A stretch of DNA of 21,029 bases from Pseudomonadota bacterium (GTDB taxonomy: Bacteria; Pseudomonadota; Alphaproteobacteria; Rhizobiales; Xanthobacteraceae), in NCBI GenBank assembly GCA_023434095.1, contig JAEYTJ010000318.1, positions 1 through 21,029 on the forward strand, read 5' to 3'. Positions within the stretch are counted from its first letter, which is position 1; every line of letters begins with the position of its first letter. Positions 7,989 through 15,590 of the stretch are shown here, piece after piece. Made by a program: the position numbers and the translations under genes. The notes beneath the pieces were generated by a model. The model did not search any database, was not told the DNA's origin, and saw only the letters and a program-made list of their open reading frames with translations.

Positions 7989-8800
7989 CGGCCGGCCTCC
8001 TCGCCGTCGGTGCCGTCAATGTCACCGCCGCCAAGCCGGACCGGCAGCCCGGCGTCGGCCAGAGCGTCCTTGGCGGCACCGATGGTGAAGGTGCCGAAAT
8101 GGAAGATCGAGGCCGCCAGCACCGCCGAGGCCCCGCCCTCGCGGATGCCGTCGACGAGGTGGTCGAGCGTCCCGACGCCGCCGGAGGCGATGACCGGCAC
8201 CTTCACCGCGTCGGAAATGGCGCGGGTCAGCTTCAGGTCGAAGCCCTCGCCGGTGCCGTCGCGGTCCATGGAGGTGAGCAGGATTTCGCCAGCGCCGAGC
8301 GCGACGACCTCCTTCGCGTATTCGATGGCGTCGATGCCGGTACGGTTGCGCCCGCCATGGGTGAAGATCTCCCAGCGGTCGGCCTCGTCTTCGGCGGAGA
8401 CCTTCTTCGCATCGATGGCGACGACGATGCACTGCTCGCCGAACTTTTCCGCCGCCTCGCGCACGAAGTCCCGCCGGTTCACCGCCGCCGTGTTGATCGA
8501 CACCTTGTCGGCACCGGCGTTGAGCAGCGCGCGGATGTCTTCCACCGTGCGCACGCCGCCGCCGACGGTAAGCGGCATGAAGCATTGTTCGGCGGTGCGG
8601 CTCACCACGTCGATCAGCGTGCTGCGGGCCTCGACGCTGGCGGTAATGTCGAGAAAGCAGAGTTCGTCCGCCCCCGCCGCGTCATAGGCTTTGGCGGCCT
8701 CCACGGGATCGCCGGCGTCGCGCAGATCGACGAACTTCACGCCCTTGACGACCCGGCCGTCCTTCACGTCGAGGCAAGGGATGACGCGGACCTTGAGCAT
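7985..8800 (-). CDS. hisF: Imidazole glycerol phosphate synthase, cyclase subunit HisF
   Basis: Uses ammonia channelled from HisH to convert PRFAR to imidazole glycerol phosphate and AICAR. The (beta/alpha)8 barrel shows [15 protein letters not shown] with catalytic D11, the phosphate loop [22 protein letters not shown] with D130, and [14 protein letters not shown] chose the ATG at 8800 because [12 protein letters not shown] matches family N-termini and AAAGGCGAGG precedes it. The ATG at 8824 overlaps the hisA stop and would add 8 residues. At 271 residues it is longer than the usual 250-258; the excess is a Gly/Asp/Glu-rich C-terminal tail ([15 protein letters not shown]) not needed for catalysis. 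Confidence 0.96.
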   Translation of the reverse strand: MLKVRVIPCLDVKDGRVVKGVKFVDLRDAGDPVEAAKAYDAAGADELCFLDITASVEARSTLIDVVSRTAEQCFMPLTVGGGVRTVEDIRALLNAGADKVSINTAAVNRRDFVREAAEKFGEQCIVVAIDAKKVSAEDEADRWEIFTHGGRNRTGIDAIEYAKEVVALGAGEILLTSMDRDGTGEGFDLKLTRAISDAVKVPVIASGGVGTLDHLVDGIREGGASAVLAASIFHFGTFTIGAAKDALADAGLPVRLGGGDIDGTDGEEAGR

Positions 8801-8820
8801 GGACGCCTCGCCTTTCCCGC

Positions 8821-9555
8821 TCATGCCGGCAGCCCGGCCACCAGCGCCAGCGCCGCGCGGGGATCGAGCCGCCCGTCATAGAGCGCCCTTCCAGTGATGG
8901 CGCCTTCCAGCTTCGCCGCCCGCGGCTCCATCAGCGCCTTCACGTCGTCGAGCGAGGCGAGCCCGCCCGACGCGATGACCGGGATGGAGATGGCCTCCGC
9001 CAGCGCAATGGTGGCCTCCATGTTGAGGCCCTTCAGCAGCCCGTCGCGGGCGATGTCGGTGTAGATGATGGCGGCGACGCCGGCATCCTCGAAGCGCTGC
9101 GCCAGCTCCAGCGCGGTGAGGTCGCTGGTCTCGGCCCAGCCTTCCACCGCCACGCGTCCGTCCTTGGCATCCAGCCCCACCGCCACGCGGCCGGGAAAGC
9201 GGCGCGCCGCGTCCTTCACGAAGGCCGGGTCGCGCACCGCCGCCGTGCCGAGGATGACGCGGGTGATGCCCTTGGCCAGCCAGTCCTCCACCCGGGCAAT
9301 GTCGCGAATGCCGCCGCCGAGCTGCACCGGCATGGTGACGGCTTCGAGAATGCGCTCCACCGGCGCCGCGTTCACCGGCGTGCCGGCAAAGGCGCCGTCG
9401 AGATCGACGATGTGCAGATAGCGAAAGCCCTGCGCCTCGAACTGCGCCGCCTGCTGGGCGGGGTCGTGGTTGAAGATCGTGGCGCGTGCCATGTCGCCCT
9501 GCTGCAGGCGCACGCACTTGCCTTCCTTGAGATCGATGGCGGGAAAGAGGATCAC
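8821..9555 (-). CDS. hisA: ProFAR isomerase HisA
   Basis: Isomerises ProFAR to PRFAR, the step before HisHF. The 244-residue (beta/alpha)8 barrel carries [16 protein letters not shown] with catalytic D8, [11 protein letters not shown] (about 76-86), AVGLDAKDG with D129, YTDIARDG and [14 protein letters not shown] take the start as GTG at 9555, which overlaps the hisH stop as GTGA and gives the standard N-terminus MILFPAIDL; a GTG at 9564 would add three residues. It shares its half-barrel signatures with neighbouring hisF, as expected for these paralogues. Confidence 0.96.
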   Translation of the reverse strand: MILFPAIDLKEGKCVRLQQGDMARATIFNHDPAQQAAQFEAQGFRYLHIVDLDGAFAGTPVNAAPVERILEAVTMPVQLGGGIRDIARVEDWLAKGITRVILGTAAVRDPAFVKDAARRFPGRVAVGLDAKDGRVAVEGWAETSDLTALELAQRFEDAGVAAIIYTDIARDGLLKGLNMEATIALAEAISIPVIASGGLASLDDVKALMEPRAAKLEGAITGRALYDGRLDPRAALALVAGLPA

Positions 9556-10214
9556 GGCGCCCACTTCAGGAAATTGGCGAGAAGGGCGAGGCCGAGGCGC
9601 TGGCTCTTCTCGGGATGGAACTGCGTTCCGGCGATGTTGTCGCGACCGACCATGGCGGTGACGGCCCCGCCATAGGCGGTGGTGGCGATCACGTCACCCG
9701 CCCGCGCGGTGTTGAGGTGGTAGGAATGGACGAAATAGGCGTCGAGCCCGCCCTCGCCGGTCGGGATGCCGTCGAGGATCGGGTGCGGGCGGGCCACATC
9801 GAGCGAATTCCAGCCCATATGCGGGATCTTCAGCGTGGGATCGGACGGCTCGATCTTCACCACCTCGCCGTCGATCCAGCCCAGCCCGGCGGTCTCGCCA
9901 TGCTCCAGCCCGCGCGTCGCCATCAATTGCAGGCCGACGCAGATGCCGAGAAAGGGGCGACCCCGTTCGATCACCGCCTCGGTCAGCGCCTCCACCATGC
10001 CGGGCACGGCGTCGAGGCCGCGCCGGCAGTCGGCATAGGCGCCGACGCCGGGCAGCACGATGCGGTCGGCGCGGCGCACCACGTCGGGGTCGGCCGTCAC
10101 CAGCACCGCCTTGCCGCTGCCGCCCTCGCGCGCAGCGCGCTCCAGCGCCTTGCCGGCGGAATGCAGATTGCCGGAGCCGTAGTCGATGAGGGCGACGGGA
10201 GCGGGGGGTGTCAT
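9552..10214 (-). CDS. hisH: Imidazole glycerol phosphate synthase, glutamine amidotransferase subunit HisH
   Basis: A class I glutaminase that supplies ammonia to HisF. The catalytic triad is visible: nucleophile C92 in [11 protein letters not shown], and H200 and E202 in [19 protein letters not shown] lies near the N-terminus, and [13 protein letters not shown] and IPHMGWNSL follow in the usual order. At 220 residues it is slightly longer than average, partly through EGGSGKA near residue 30. The ATG at 10214 overlaps the stop of the DUF2628 gene as ATGA. Confidence 0.96.
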   Translation of the reverse strand: MTPPAPVALIDYGSGNLHSAGKALERAAREGGSGKAVLVTADPDVVRRADRIVLPGVGAYADCRRGLDAVPGMVEALTEAVIERGRPFLGICVGLQLMATRGLEHGETAGLGWIDGEVVKIEPSDPTLKIPHMGWNSLDVARPHPILDGIPTGEGGLDAYFVHSYHLNTARAGDVIATTAYGGAVTAMVGRDNIAGTQFHPEKSQRLGLALLANFLKWAP

Positions 10215-10705
10215 CGGGCGGCCTCCGGAAACAGGCCCAGCACGCCGGCCTCGGCCGGCCGCGCCGCAGCATTGACGCGGGCGCCGCCCGGCGGCGGCGG
10301 AACACGGAAAGCGGCGACCTCGCCGAGCCGGGCATCGAAATAGCGCTGCTCGGCGGCTTCGAGCTTCGGCGCGACGACGCAGCCCGCTTCCTCATAGCCC
10401 TTGGCGAGCAGCTTCGACCGGCGCAGTCCCGGCAGGCCGACCGCCACCGCGATATGGGCGACGAGCAGCAGCACCAGGGCACGATCCGGCAGGTCGAGAA
10501 CGGCCATGGCCGCCAGCAGCGCGCCCTGCATCAGCACGTAGACGATGAAGGCCTGCCACAGGCGGTGGCGCAGCAGCACCAGCGGGGCGATGAGCAGCGC
10601 GCTCCACGACAGGCGTTCGGGCACGAAGAGGAGGCCGTCCGCCCATTGCTGGGTGGTGCGTCGCTCCTCCGCATCCTCCGGCTCGAAAACCGTCCAGACC
10701 GTCAT
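10211..10705 (-). CDS. DUF2628-type small membrane protein in the his operon
   Basis: A 164-residue protein of unknown function. It has a short cytoplasmic-looking N-terminus (MTVWTVFEP, then [17 protein letters not shown]), about three hydrophobic segments (roughly residues 33-47, 50-69 and 75-94) and a soluble Pro/Ala-rich C-terminal third. The pattern, and its fixed place between hisB and hisH in many Hyphomicrobiales, match DUF2628. It is coupled to hisH by ATGA and begins 21 nt after hisB. No catalytic motif is visible. A link to histidine metabolism is suggested only by position. Confidence 0.85.
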   Translation of the reverse strand: MTVWTVFEPEDAEERRTTQQWADGLLFVPERLSWSALLIAPLVLLRHRLWQAFIVYVLMQGALLAAMAVLDLPDRALVLLLVAHIAVAVGLPGLRRSKLLAKGYEEAGCVVAPKLEAAEQRYFDARLGEVAAFRVPPPPGGARVNAAARPAEAGVLGLFPEAAR

Positions 10706-10726
10706 GGAATGCCCGATCCTGCTCCT

Positions 10727-11320
10727 TCAGCCGCCGAGGCTGCCCTTGGTCGAGGGGATTTCCCCTGCCGCCGCCGGGTCGATGGCCACCGCCGCGCGCA
10801 GCGCGCGGGCCAGCCCCTTGAAGCAGCTCTCCGCTATATGGTGCGCGTTGGCGCCATACAGAGTCTCCACATGCAGGGTCAGCCCGGCATTCATCGCGAA
10901 GGCCTGGAAGAACTCGCGCACCAGCTCGGTGTCGAACTCGCCGATCTTCGGCACCGCGAACTCGGTGCGGAACACCAGGAAGGGCCGGCCGGAAATGTCG
11001 AGCGCGACGCGGGTCAGCGTCTCGTCCATCGGCAAATGCAGGCTGGCATAGCGGGTGACGCCGCGCATGTCGCCGAGCGCCGTCTTCACCGCCTGGCCGA
11101 GCGCGATGCCGACATCCTCCACCGTGTGGTGGAAATCGATGTGCAGGTCGCCCTTCGCCTCGATGTCCATGTCGATCCGCGAATGGCGGGCCAGCAGGTC
11201 GAGCATGTGATCGAAGAAGCCGACGCCGGTCGCGATCGACGCCTTCCCCGTGCCGTCGAGATCGACGGACAGGCGGATCTGCGTTTCCTTGGTGGCGCGG
11301 GTGATGCTGGCCGTGCGCAT
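10727..11320 (-). CDS. hisB: Imidazoleglycerol-phosphate dehydratase
   Basis: Dehydrates imidazole glycerol phosphate to imidazole acetol phosphate using Mn(II). The 197-residue protein is the monofunctional dehydratase with no histidinol-phosphatase domain. Metal-binding motifs are GFFDHML (H38), [11 protein letters not shown] (H64, H65, E68, D69) and [11 protein letters not shown] (H160, H161, E164). The frame is open to 11488, but the ATG at 11320 begins the conserved N-terminus ([15 protein letters not shown]) and has GGGAG upstream. It is the first gene of the his unit and divergent from hslV, so the operon promoter should lie in 11321-11468. hisG, hisD, hisC and hisI are not in the window. 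Confidence 0.96.
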   Translation of the reverse strand: MRTASITRATKETQIRLSVDLDGTGKASIATGVGFFDHMLDLLARHSRIDMDIEAKGDLHIDFHHTVEDVGIALGQAVKTALGDMRGVTRYASLHLPMDETLTRVALDISGRPFLVFRTEFAVPKIGEFDTELVREFFQAFAMNAGLTLHVETLYGANAHHIAESCFKGLARALRAAVAIDPAAAGEIPSTKGSLGG

Positions 11321-11432
11321 GGCAAAGGGGCTCCCGGAAAGAGCGCGCCTCTTAGCAGCTAAACCGTTGCGATGCCATATGCCGGCCGGCCGGCGGCGGC
11401 GCGGGGCCGGCCTTCGGTTGCGCACGCGCGGC

Positions 11433-11454
11433 GAGGCCTTAAGTAAGGGGCCTC
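11433..11454. promoter_or_regulatory. GC-clamped inverted repeat upstream of hslV
   Basis: GAGGCC (11433-11438) and GGCCTC (11449-11454) flank TTAAGTAAGG, and CTTA/TAAG inside gives an alternative inner pairing. It ends 14 bp before the hslV ATG (11469) and just before the ribosome-binding GGAG (11459-11462). A weak promoter-like pair TTGCGC (11418-11423) and TAAGTA (11440-11445), spaced by 16, overlaps it. It could be an operator in the hisB/hslV divergent gap or a 5'-UTR hairpin; I cannot tell which. Confidence 0.35.
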
Positions 11455-11468
11455 GACCGGAGCCCTCC

Positions 11469-12014
11469 ATGAACCATTCCCCCGACACGATCTACGGCAC
11501 CACCATCGTCTCCGTCCGCGCCGACGGACGCGTCGCCATTGGCGGCGACGGGCAGGTGACGCTCGGCAACACGGTGATGAAATCCAACGCCCGCAAGGTG
11601 CGCCGGCTCGGCAAGGGCGATGTGATCGGCGGCTTCGCCGGCGCCACGGCAGACGCCTTCACCCTGTTCGAGCGGCTGGAGACGAAGCTGGAGCAGTATC
11701 CCGGCCAGCTCCAGCGCGCCTGCGTCGAGCTCGCCAAGGACTGGCGCACAGACCGCTATCTGCGCCGGCTGGAAGCGATGATGATCGTTGCCGACGCCAA
11801 CGTCACGCTGGTGCTCACCGGCACCGGCGACGTGCTGGAACCGGAGAACGGCATCGCCGCCATCGGTTCGGGCGGGGGCTTCGCCCTGGCGGCGGCCCGT
11901 GCCCTGGCCGACAGCGGCAAGGACCCCGAGGCCATCGTCCGCAAGAGCCTCGCCATCGCCGCCGATATCTGCATCTACACCAACCAGAACGTGGTGGTGG
12001 AGACCATCGGGTGA
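11469..12014 (+). CDS. hslV: ATP-dependent protease peptidase subunit HslV
   Basis: The proteasome-related threonine peptidase that forms a double hexamer capped by HslU. The 181-residue precursor reads [10 protein letters not shown] then TTIVSVR, so cleavage of a 10-residue propeptide exposes T11 as the catalytic N-terminal threonine (family knowledge). [14 protein letters not shown], with the conserved active-site Asp/Lys region, and [20 protein letters not shown] follow, and the tail is [14 protein letters not shown]. The ATG at 11469 has GGAG six nt upstream. The stop overlaps the GTG of the next gene (GTGA), so hslV is directly coupled to the membrane-protein gene rather than to hslU. 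Confidence 0.96.
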   Translation: MNHSPDTIYGTTIVSVRADGRVAIGGDGQVTLGNTVMKSNARKVRRLGKGDVIGGFAGATADAFTLFERLETKLEQYPGQLQRACVELAKDWRTDRYLRRLEAMMIVADANVTLVLTGTGDVLEPENGIAAIGSGGGFALAAARALADSGKDPEAIVRKSLAIAADICIYTNQNVVVETIG

Positions 12015-13099
12015 CGATCTCCGACGCCACCGTCCTCGCCGCCGTCGAACGCGGCATCCTCGCTCCCGAGCAGGCCGAACGCCTGCGCGCGCTGGAGGCC
12101 GAGCTGGCGCCGAGCACCGACGCCGCCATTCCGCCGCCGGACGACGACGAGCGGCTGCGCTTCATCACCGGCTTCGGCGACATCTTCGTCACCATCGGAC
12201 TGACGCTATTCCTCGGCGCGCTGGGCTATTTCGGCAACGCGCTCGGCGCGGCCGCCATGTGGGCGGCAGTCGGCGCGGCCAGCTGGCTGCTGGCGGAATT
12301 CTTCACCCGCGTGCAGCGCATGGCCTTGCCCAGCATCGTGCTGCTGGTGGTGTTCTGCGCATCGGTGTTCATGGCCTCCTCCTCCTGGCTTGGCACCACC
12401 GAGCCGCTCATCCCGAGCATCCAGTCGCTCGGCGAGGCGCCGCTGACACTTGTGCTGGCCGGACTGGCCACGCTGGCCGCCGCGATGCTGCATTATTGGC
12501 GCTTCCGGGTACCGATCACCATAGCCGCCGGGGCCGCCGCTCTGGTCGCGATCGTGGTCGGCCTTGTGGCGGCGGCGGCACCCGACGGCCTCGCGGCCGC
12601 GATCAATCCGGTGCTCATGCTCTGCGGCCTCGGCGTCTTCGCCCTCGCCATGCGGTTCGACATGAGCGATCCGCAGCGCCTCACGCGCCGGACCGACATC
12701 GCCTTCTGGCTGCATCTTCTGGCCGCCCCGCTGATCGTGCACCCGCTGATCCGGGGCTTCGTCTGGGATGGCGGCGGTGGGGAAAATCCCCAGGCGCTGC
12801 CCATGCTCGCCATCTTCGCGATGCTCGGCATCGTCGCCGTTCTGATCGACCGCCGCGCGCTGCTGGTCTCCGGGCTCGCCTATGCCGGCATCGCCTTCGC
12901 CTCGCTGGTGCGCGACACCGGCTTCGCCAGCAGCAGCCTGCCGCTCACCATCCTTGTGCTCGGTGCCTTCATCCTGCTGCTGAGCGCGCTCTGGCACCCG
13001 CTGCGGCGCGCCGTGCTGGCGGTTCTGCCGGCCGGGCTGGCGAAGCGCCTGCCCCGCCCCCCTGTCCATCTCTCCACGCGGATCGCCCCATCGTCATGA
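12011..13099 (+). CDS. Polytopic inner-membrane protein (DUF2157-like N-terminus) between hslV and hslU
   Basis: A 362-residue protein. Residues 1-50 are soluble, starting with a helical segment ([22 protein letters not shown]) resembling the N-terminal motif of DUF2157-type membrane proteins, then an acidic linker [10 protein letters not shown]. Residues from about 55 to 335 hold roughly ten hydrophobic segments, for example [36 protein letters not shown] and [19 protein letters not shown] basic Pro-rich tail ([23 protein letters not shown]) follows. No catalytic motif is visible. The GTG start overlaps the hslV stop (GTGA), and its stop overlaps the hslU ATG (ATGA). The DUF2157 assignment is tentative. 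Confidence 0.85.
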   Translation: MTISDATVLAAVERGILAPEQAERLRALEAELAPSTDAAIPPPDDDERLRFITGFGDIFVTIGLTLFLGALGYFGNALGAAAMWAAVGAASWLLAEFFTRVQRMALPSIVLLVVFCASVFMASSSWLGTTEPLIPSIQSLGEAPLTLVLAGLATLAAAMLHYWRFRVPITIAAGAAALVAIVVGLVAAAAPDGLAAAINPVLMLCGLGVFALAMRFDMSDPQRLTRRTDIAFWLHLLAAPLIVHPLIRGFVWDGGGGENPQALPMLAIFAMLGIVAVLIDRRALLVSGLAYAGIAFASLVRDTGFASSSLPLTILVLGAFILLLSALWHPLRRAVLAVLPAGLAKRLPRPPVHLSTRIAPSS

Positions 13100-14406
13100 C
13101 CAGCTTCTCGCCCCGCGAAATCGTCTCCGAACTCGACCGCTACATCGTCGGCCAGCACAAGGCCAAGCGCGCGGTCGCCATCGCCCTGCGCAACCGCTGG
13201 CGCCGCCAGCAGCTGGAAGGGCAGCTGCGCGAGGAGGTGCTGCCGAAGAACATCCTGATGATCGGCCCCACCGGCGTCGGCAAGACCGAGATCTCCCGCC
13301 GCCTCGCCAAGCTCGCTGGCGCGCCCTTCCTCAAGGTCGAGGCGACCAAATTCACCGAGGTCGGCTATGTCGGCCGCGATGTCGAGCAGATCATCCGCGA
13401 TCTCGTCGAAATCGGCATCGGGCTGGTGCGCGAGGTGCGCCGCAAGGGCGTCGAGGCAAAGGCACATCTCGCCGCCGAGGAGCGGGTGCTCGACGCGCTG
13501 GTCGGCGCCACCGCCTCCTCCGGCACCCGCGAGAGCTTCCGCAAGAAGCTGCGCGACGGGCTGATGGACGACAAGGAGATCGAGATCGAGCTCACCTCCG
13601 GCAGCGGCCAGGGCATGCCGATGTTCGAGATCCCCGGCATGCCCGGCGCGCAGATGGGCGCGGTCTCCATCGGCGACATGCTCGGCAAGGCCTTTGGCGG
13701 CCGCTCCAAGCCGCGCCGGGTGACGGTGAAGGACGCGCACCCGCTGCTGCTCTCGGAAGAGGCCGACAAGCTGATCGACCAGGACGCCATCGTGCAGGAG
13801 GCGATCCGCTCGGTGGAGGAGAACGGCATCGTCTTCCTCGACGAGATCGACAAGATCGCCGGTTCCGAGCGGCGCGGCGGCGCCGATGTGTCGCGCGAGG
13901 GCGTGCAGCGCGATTTGCTGCCGCTGATCGAGGGCACCACCGTCTCCACCAAGCACGGCGCGGTGAAGACGGACCACATCCTGTTCATCGCCTCCGGCGC
14001 CTTCCACGTCTCCAAGCCGTCGGACCTGCTGCCCGAGCTTCAGGGCCGGCTGCCGATCCGGGTCGAGCTGGAAGCGCTCACCCGCGAGGACTTCACCCGC
14101 ATCCTCACCGAGACCGAGGCGAGCCTCGTCAAGCAGTCGGTGGCGCTGATGGGGACGGAAGGGGTCGAACTCGTCATCACCGAGGACGCGGTGGCGGCCA
14201 TCGCCGACATCGCCGTGCAGGTGAATGCCAGCGTCGAGAACATCGGCGCCCGGCGGCTGCAGACGGTGATCGAGCGGGTGCTCGACGAATTGTCCTTCAC
14301 CGCCCCGGACCGGGCGGGCGACAAGGTGGTGGTCGACGGCGACTATGTCCGCGCCCGCGTCGCCGACCTCGCCGGCAACACGGATCTGAGCCGCTACATC
14401 CTCTGA
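13096..14406 (+). CDS. hslU: HslU, ATPase subunit of the HslUV protease
   Basis: A hexameric AAA+ unfoldase that feeds substrates to HslV. The 436 residues match the normal length. Features in order: [17 protein letters not shown]-terminus, Walker A GPTGVGKT (57-64), the pore loop GYVGRD (90-95), a divergent I-domain (about 110-240), Walker B IVFLDE (245-250) with DKIA, then sensor and C-domain sequences ([32 protein letters not shown]). The terminal DLSRYIL is the peptide that docks into HslV. The ATG at 13096 overlaps the upstream membrane-protein stop. Expression is expected to be heat-inducible, but no clear RpoH promoter was seen before hslV. Confidence 0.97.
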   Translation: MTSFSPREIVSELDRYIVGQHKAKRAVAIALRNRWRRQQLEGQLREEVLPKNILMIGPTGVGKTEISRRLAKLAGAPFLKVEATKFTEVGYVGRDVEQIIRDLVEIGIGLVREVRRKGVEAKAHLAAEERVLDALVGATASSGTRESFRKKLRDGLMDDKEIEIELTSGSGQGMPMFEIPGMPGAQMGAVSIGDMLGKAFGGRSKPRRVTVKDAHPLLLSEEADKLIDQDAIVQEAIRSVEENGIVFLDEIDKIAGSERRGGADVSREGVQRDLLPLIEGTTVSTKHGAVKTDHILFIASGAFHVSKPSDLLPELQGRLPIRVELEALTREDFTRILTETEASLVKQSVALMGTEGVELVITEDAVAAIADIAVQVNASVENIGARRLQTVIERVLDELSFTAPDRAGDKVVVDGDYVRARVADLAGNTDLSRYIL

Positions 14407-14410
14407 TTCG

Positions 14411-14440
14411 GTTCCGGAACGAGTGCTGAGCCGACTCAGC
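14411..14440. repeat. Short palindromes after hslU
   Basis: GTTCCGGAAC (14411-14420) is a perfect 10-bp palindrome. GCTGAG-CCGA-CTCAGC (14425-14440) is a 6-bp stem with a 4-base loop, followed by GTTTC. The second could be a weak terminator for hslU, although no T-run follows. It abuts the parS-like site by sharing base 14440. Confidence 0.45.
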
Positions 14441-14455
14441 GTTTCACGTGAAACG
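14440..14455. promoter_or_regulatory. parS: parS centromere-like site (ParB-binding palindrome)
   Basis: CGTTTCACGTGAAACG is a perfect 16-bp palindrome and matches the bacterial parS consensus TGTTTCACGTGAAACA at 14 of 16 positions; the 14-bp core is identical and only the outermost pair is changed symmetrically. It lies in the convergent gap between hslU and the HTH gene, about 6.6 kb from the right end, where maf-aroE-coaE-dnaQ suggests a nearby origin. parS sites in Alphaproteobacteria such as Caulobacter lie within about 10 kb of oriC. I saw no second copy in the window. ParB would nucleate here and spread to direct origin segregation. Confidence 0.85.
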
Positions 14456-14467
14456 GGGGCGGCCTCG

Positions 14468-14606
14468 CCTGCGTGCTTTGAGGCCGGCCTCGCGGCCGGC
14501 ACCTCAGCATGACGCCGGGCAATTACATTGCGGGCTGGTTTTCCCGAAGCAACAACCTCGTCATGCTGAGGAGCGGGGCACCGCCCCGCGTCTCGAAGCA
14601 CGCAGG
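14468..14606. repeat. Nested intergenic inverted repeat (foldback element, copy 2)
   Basis: Outer arms CCTGCGTGCTTTGAG (14468-14482) and CTCGAAGCACGCAGG (14592-14606) pair with one mismatch. Inner arms CCTCAGCATGACG (14502-14514) and CGTCATGCTGAGG (14559-14571) pair perfectly. Local hairpins GGCCGGCctcgcGGCCGGC-like (14482-14500) and CGGGGC-acc-GCCCCG (14574-14588) sit in the left and right halves. The inner arm CGTCATGCTGAGG differs from the copy-1 arm CGTCATCCTGAGG at one base, so the two belong to one family, but here the motif points inward. It ends 10 nt after the 3' end of the HTH gene and may terminate that transcript. Confidence 0.8.
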
Positions 14607-14616
14607 CCCTGTCCCG

Positions 14617-14982
14617 CTACCCCGGCCGCCCGAGGATCTTCAGCCGGCCAAGCAGTTCCGCCACCGCCTCCGGCGGCAGGGTGGCGATCTCGCGGGCGAG
14701 CAGGTTGGCGAGTTCCGTCGCCTCGGGCGAGAGGCCGGACGTGTCGACCACCACGCGCGGATCGGAAAGCTCGGCCAGCGCCTGCAGCGCCTCCGCCTCG
14801 TCCCAGATGACGTTGAAATAGGCGATGATGCGCTGGAGCATCAGCCAGGTCGGCTGACCGCGCTTGCCATGTTCCAGTGCCGAGAGGTAGGCGGCGGATA
14901 CGCCGATCGCCTCGGCCATCTGGCTCAGCGTCACGCCGCGCGCGGCGCGCAGTTCGCGCAGCCTTCGGCCGAAAGGGGTCAC
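14617..14982 (-). CDS. XRE-type helix-turn-helix transcriptional regulator
   Basis: A 121-residue protein with a Cro/C1-type DNA-binding domain at residues 4-60: FGRRLRELRAARGVTLSQMAEAIGVSAAYLSALEHGKR in pieces, with the recognition helix around VSAAYLSALE. The C-terminal half (EATELANLLAREIATLPPEAVAELLGRLKIL) is a helical, probably dimerising, segment. The GTG start at 14982 overlaps the smr stop (GTGA). An HTH gene of this type follows smr in many Hyphomicrobiales. Its targets are unknown, and the nearby parS site is not an obvious operator for it. It ends with TAG at 14617, just before the foldback repeat. Confidence 0.92.
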   Translation of the reverse strand: MTPFGRRLRELRAARGVTLSQMAEAIGVSAAYLSALEHGKRGQPTWLMLQRIIAYFNVIWDEAEALQALAELSDPRVVVDTSGLSPEATELANLLAREIATLPPEAVAELLGRLKILGRPG

Positions 14983-15590
14983 GGCCCGCCTCCACGCAGG
15001 CGCCGCACCCGGACATAGAGCGCGCCTTCCCCGCCATGGCCGCGCCCGGCGGTCTCGAAGCCGAGCACGACGGCGCGCAGCTCCGGCGCGCCGAGCCATT
15101 GCGGCACCAGCCGGCGCAGCACGCCGCGCCCGCCTTCGCCGGCCAGCACGCTCATCGCCTCGCCCTTGCCGGTGATGACCAGCACCAGGCCGTACCCGTT
15201 GCCCTGCGCCGTGCGCAGGAAGGCGATCAGCCTTCCATGGGCGGCCGCCTGGGTCAGGCCGTGCAGATCGAGCCGGGCATCGACCTCCGCCCCCCGCGAC
15301 AGCCGGCGGCGCAGCTTCGGCTCTAGCGGGGCGAGCGGCGGCGGAGCGGGCGGCTTCGGCGGCGCCTTGGGGGCGGCGGGAACGGCCTTGGCCGGCTTGG
15401 CGGCGGTCGCGGCAGCGGCCTCGGGCGCCGCCTCGACCGCGGCGGCGGCCTCCGCCTTGGCGAGCGCCGCCCGTTTCACCGGGCGGATCGGCTTGACGGA
15501 GCGGGTCACATGTTCCCACAGCGCCTTTTCCTCGGAATCGAGCGGCCGCCGGCGGCGCGTGCGCCCGCCCGAATCGCCCCCCGCGGCCAT
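14979..15590 (-). CDS. Smr-domain protein (MutS2 C-terminal-like)
   Basis: A 203-residue protein with a basic N-terminal segment (TRRRRPLDSEEKALWEHVTR, residues about 11-30). A low-complexity Ala/Lys/Pro linker spans about 40-88. A C-terminal Smr domain (about 103-200) contains LDLHGLTQAAAH (107-118), VLVITGKG (136-143) and RGVLRRLVPQWL. Smr domains bind or nick nucleic acid; stand-alone versions in Proteobacteria include YdaL/SmrB-like RNA endonucleases. The LDLHG and TGKG motifs are intact. The ATG at 15590 touches the mltA stop (TGATG); a GTG one codon upstream is possible. The specific substrate is not inferable. Confidence 0.92.
   Translation of the reverse strand: MAAGGDSGGRTRRRRPLDSEEKALWEHVTRSVKPIRPVKRAALAKAEAAAAVEAAPEAAAATAAKPAKAVPAAPKAPPKPPAPPPLAPLEPKLRRRLSRGAEVDARLDLHGLTQAAAHGRLIAFLRTAQGNGYGLVLVITGKGEAMSVLAGEGGRGVLRRLVPQWLGAPELRAVVLGFETAGRGHGGEGALYVRVRRLRGGGP

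Noticed and set aside
6033..8687. A very long plus-strand open frame (884 codons) antisense to alkB, coaA, hisE and hisF
   Set aside because: It is a product of high third-position GC: the translation is Arg/Gly/Ala/His-rich without any recognisable domain, while the minus strand encodes four well-conserved enzymes.
14440..14455. Interpreting the CACGTG palindrome as an operator of the adjacent HTH gene
   Set aside because: It is at the 3' end of that gene, not upstream, and matches the parS consensus too closely to prefer this reading.
12880..14601. A 573-codon minus-strand open frame opposite hslU
   Set aside because: Shadow of hslU, which has intact Walker A/B motifs and the correct length on the plus strand.
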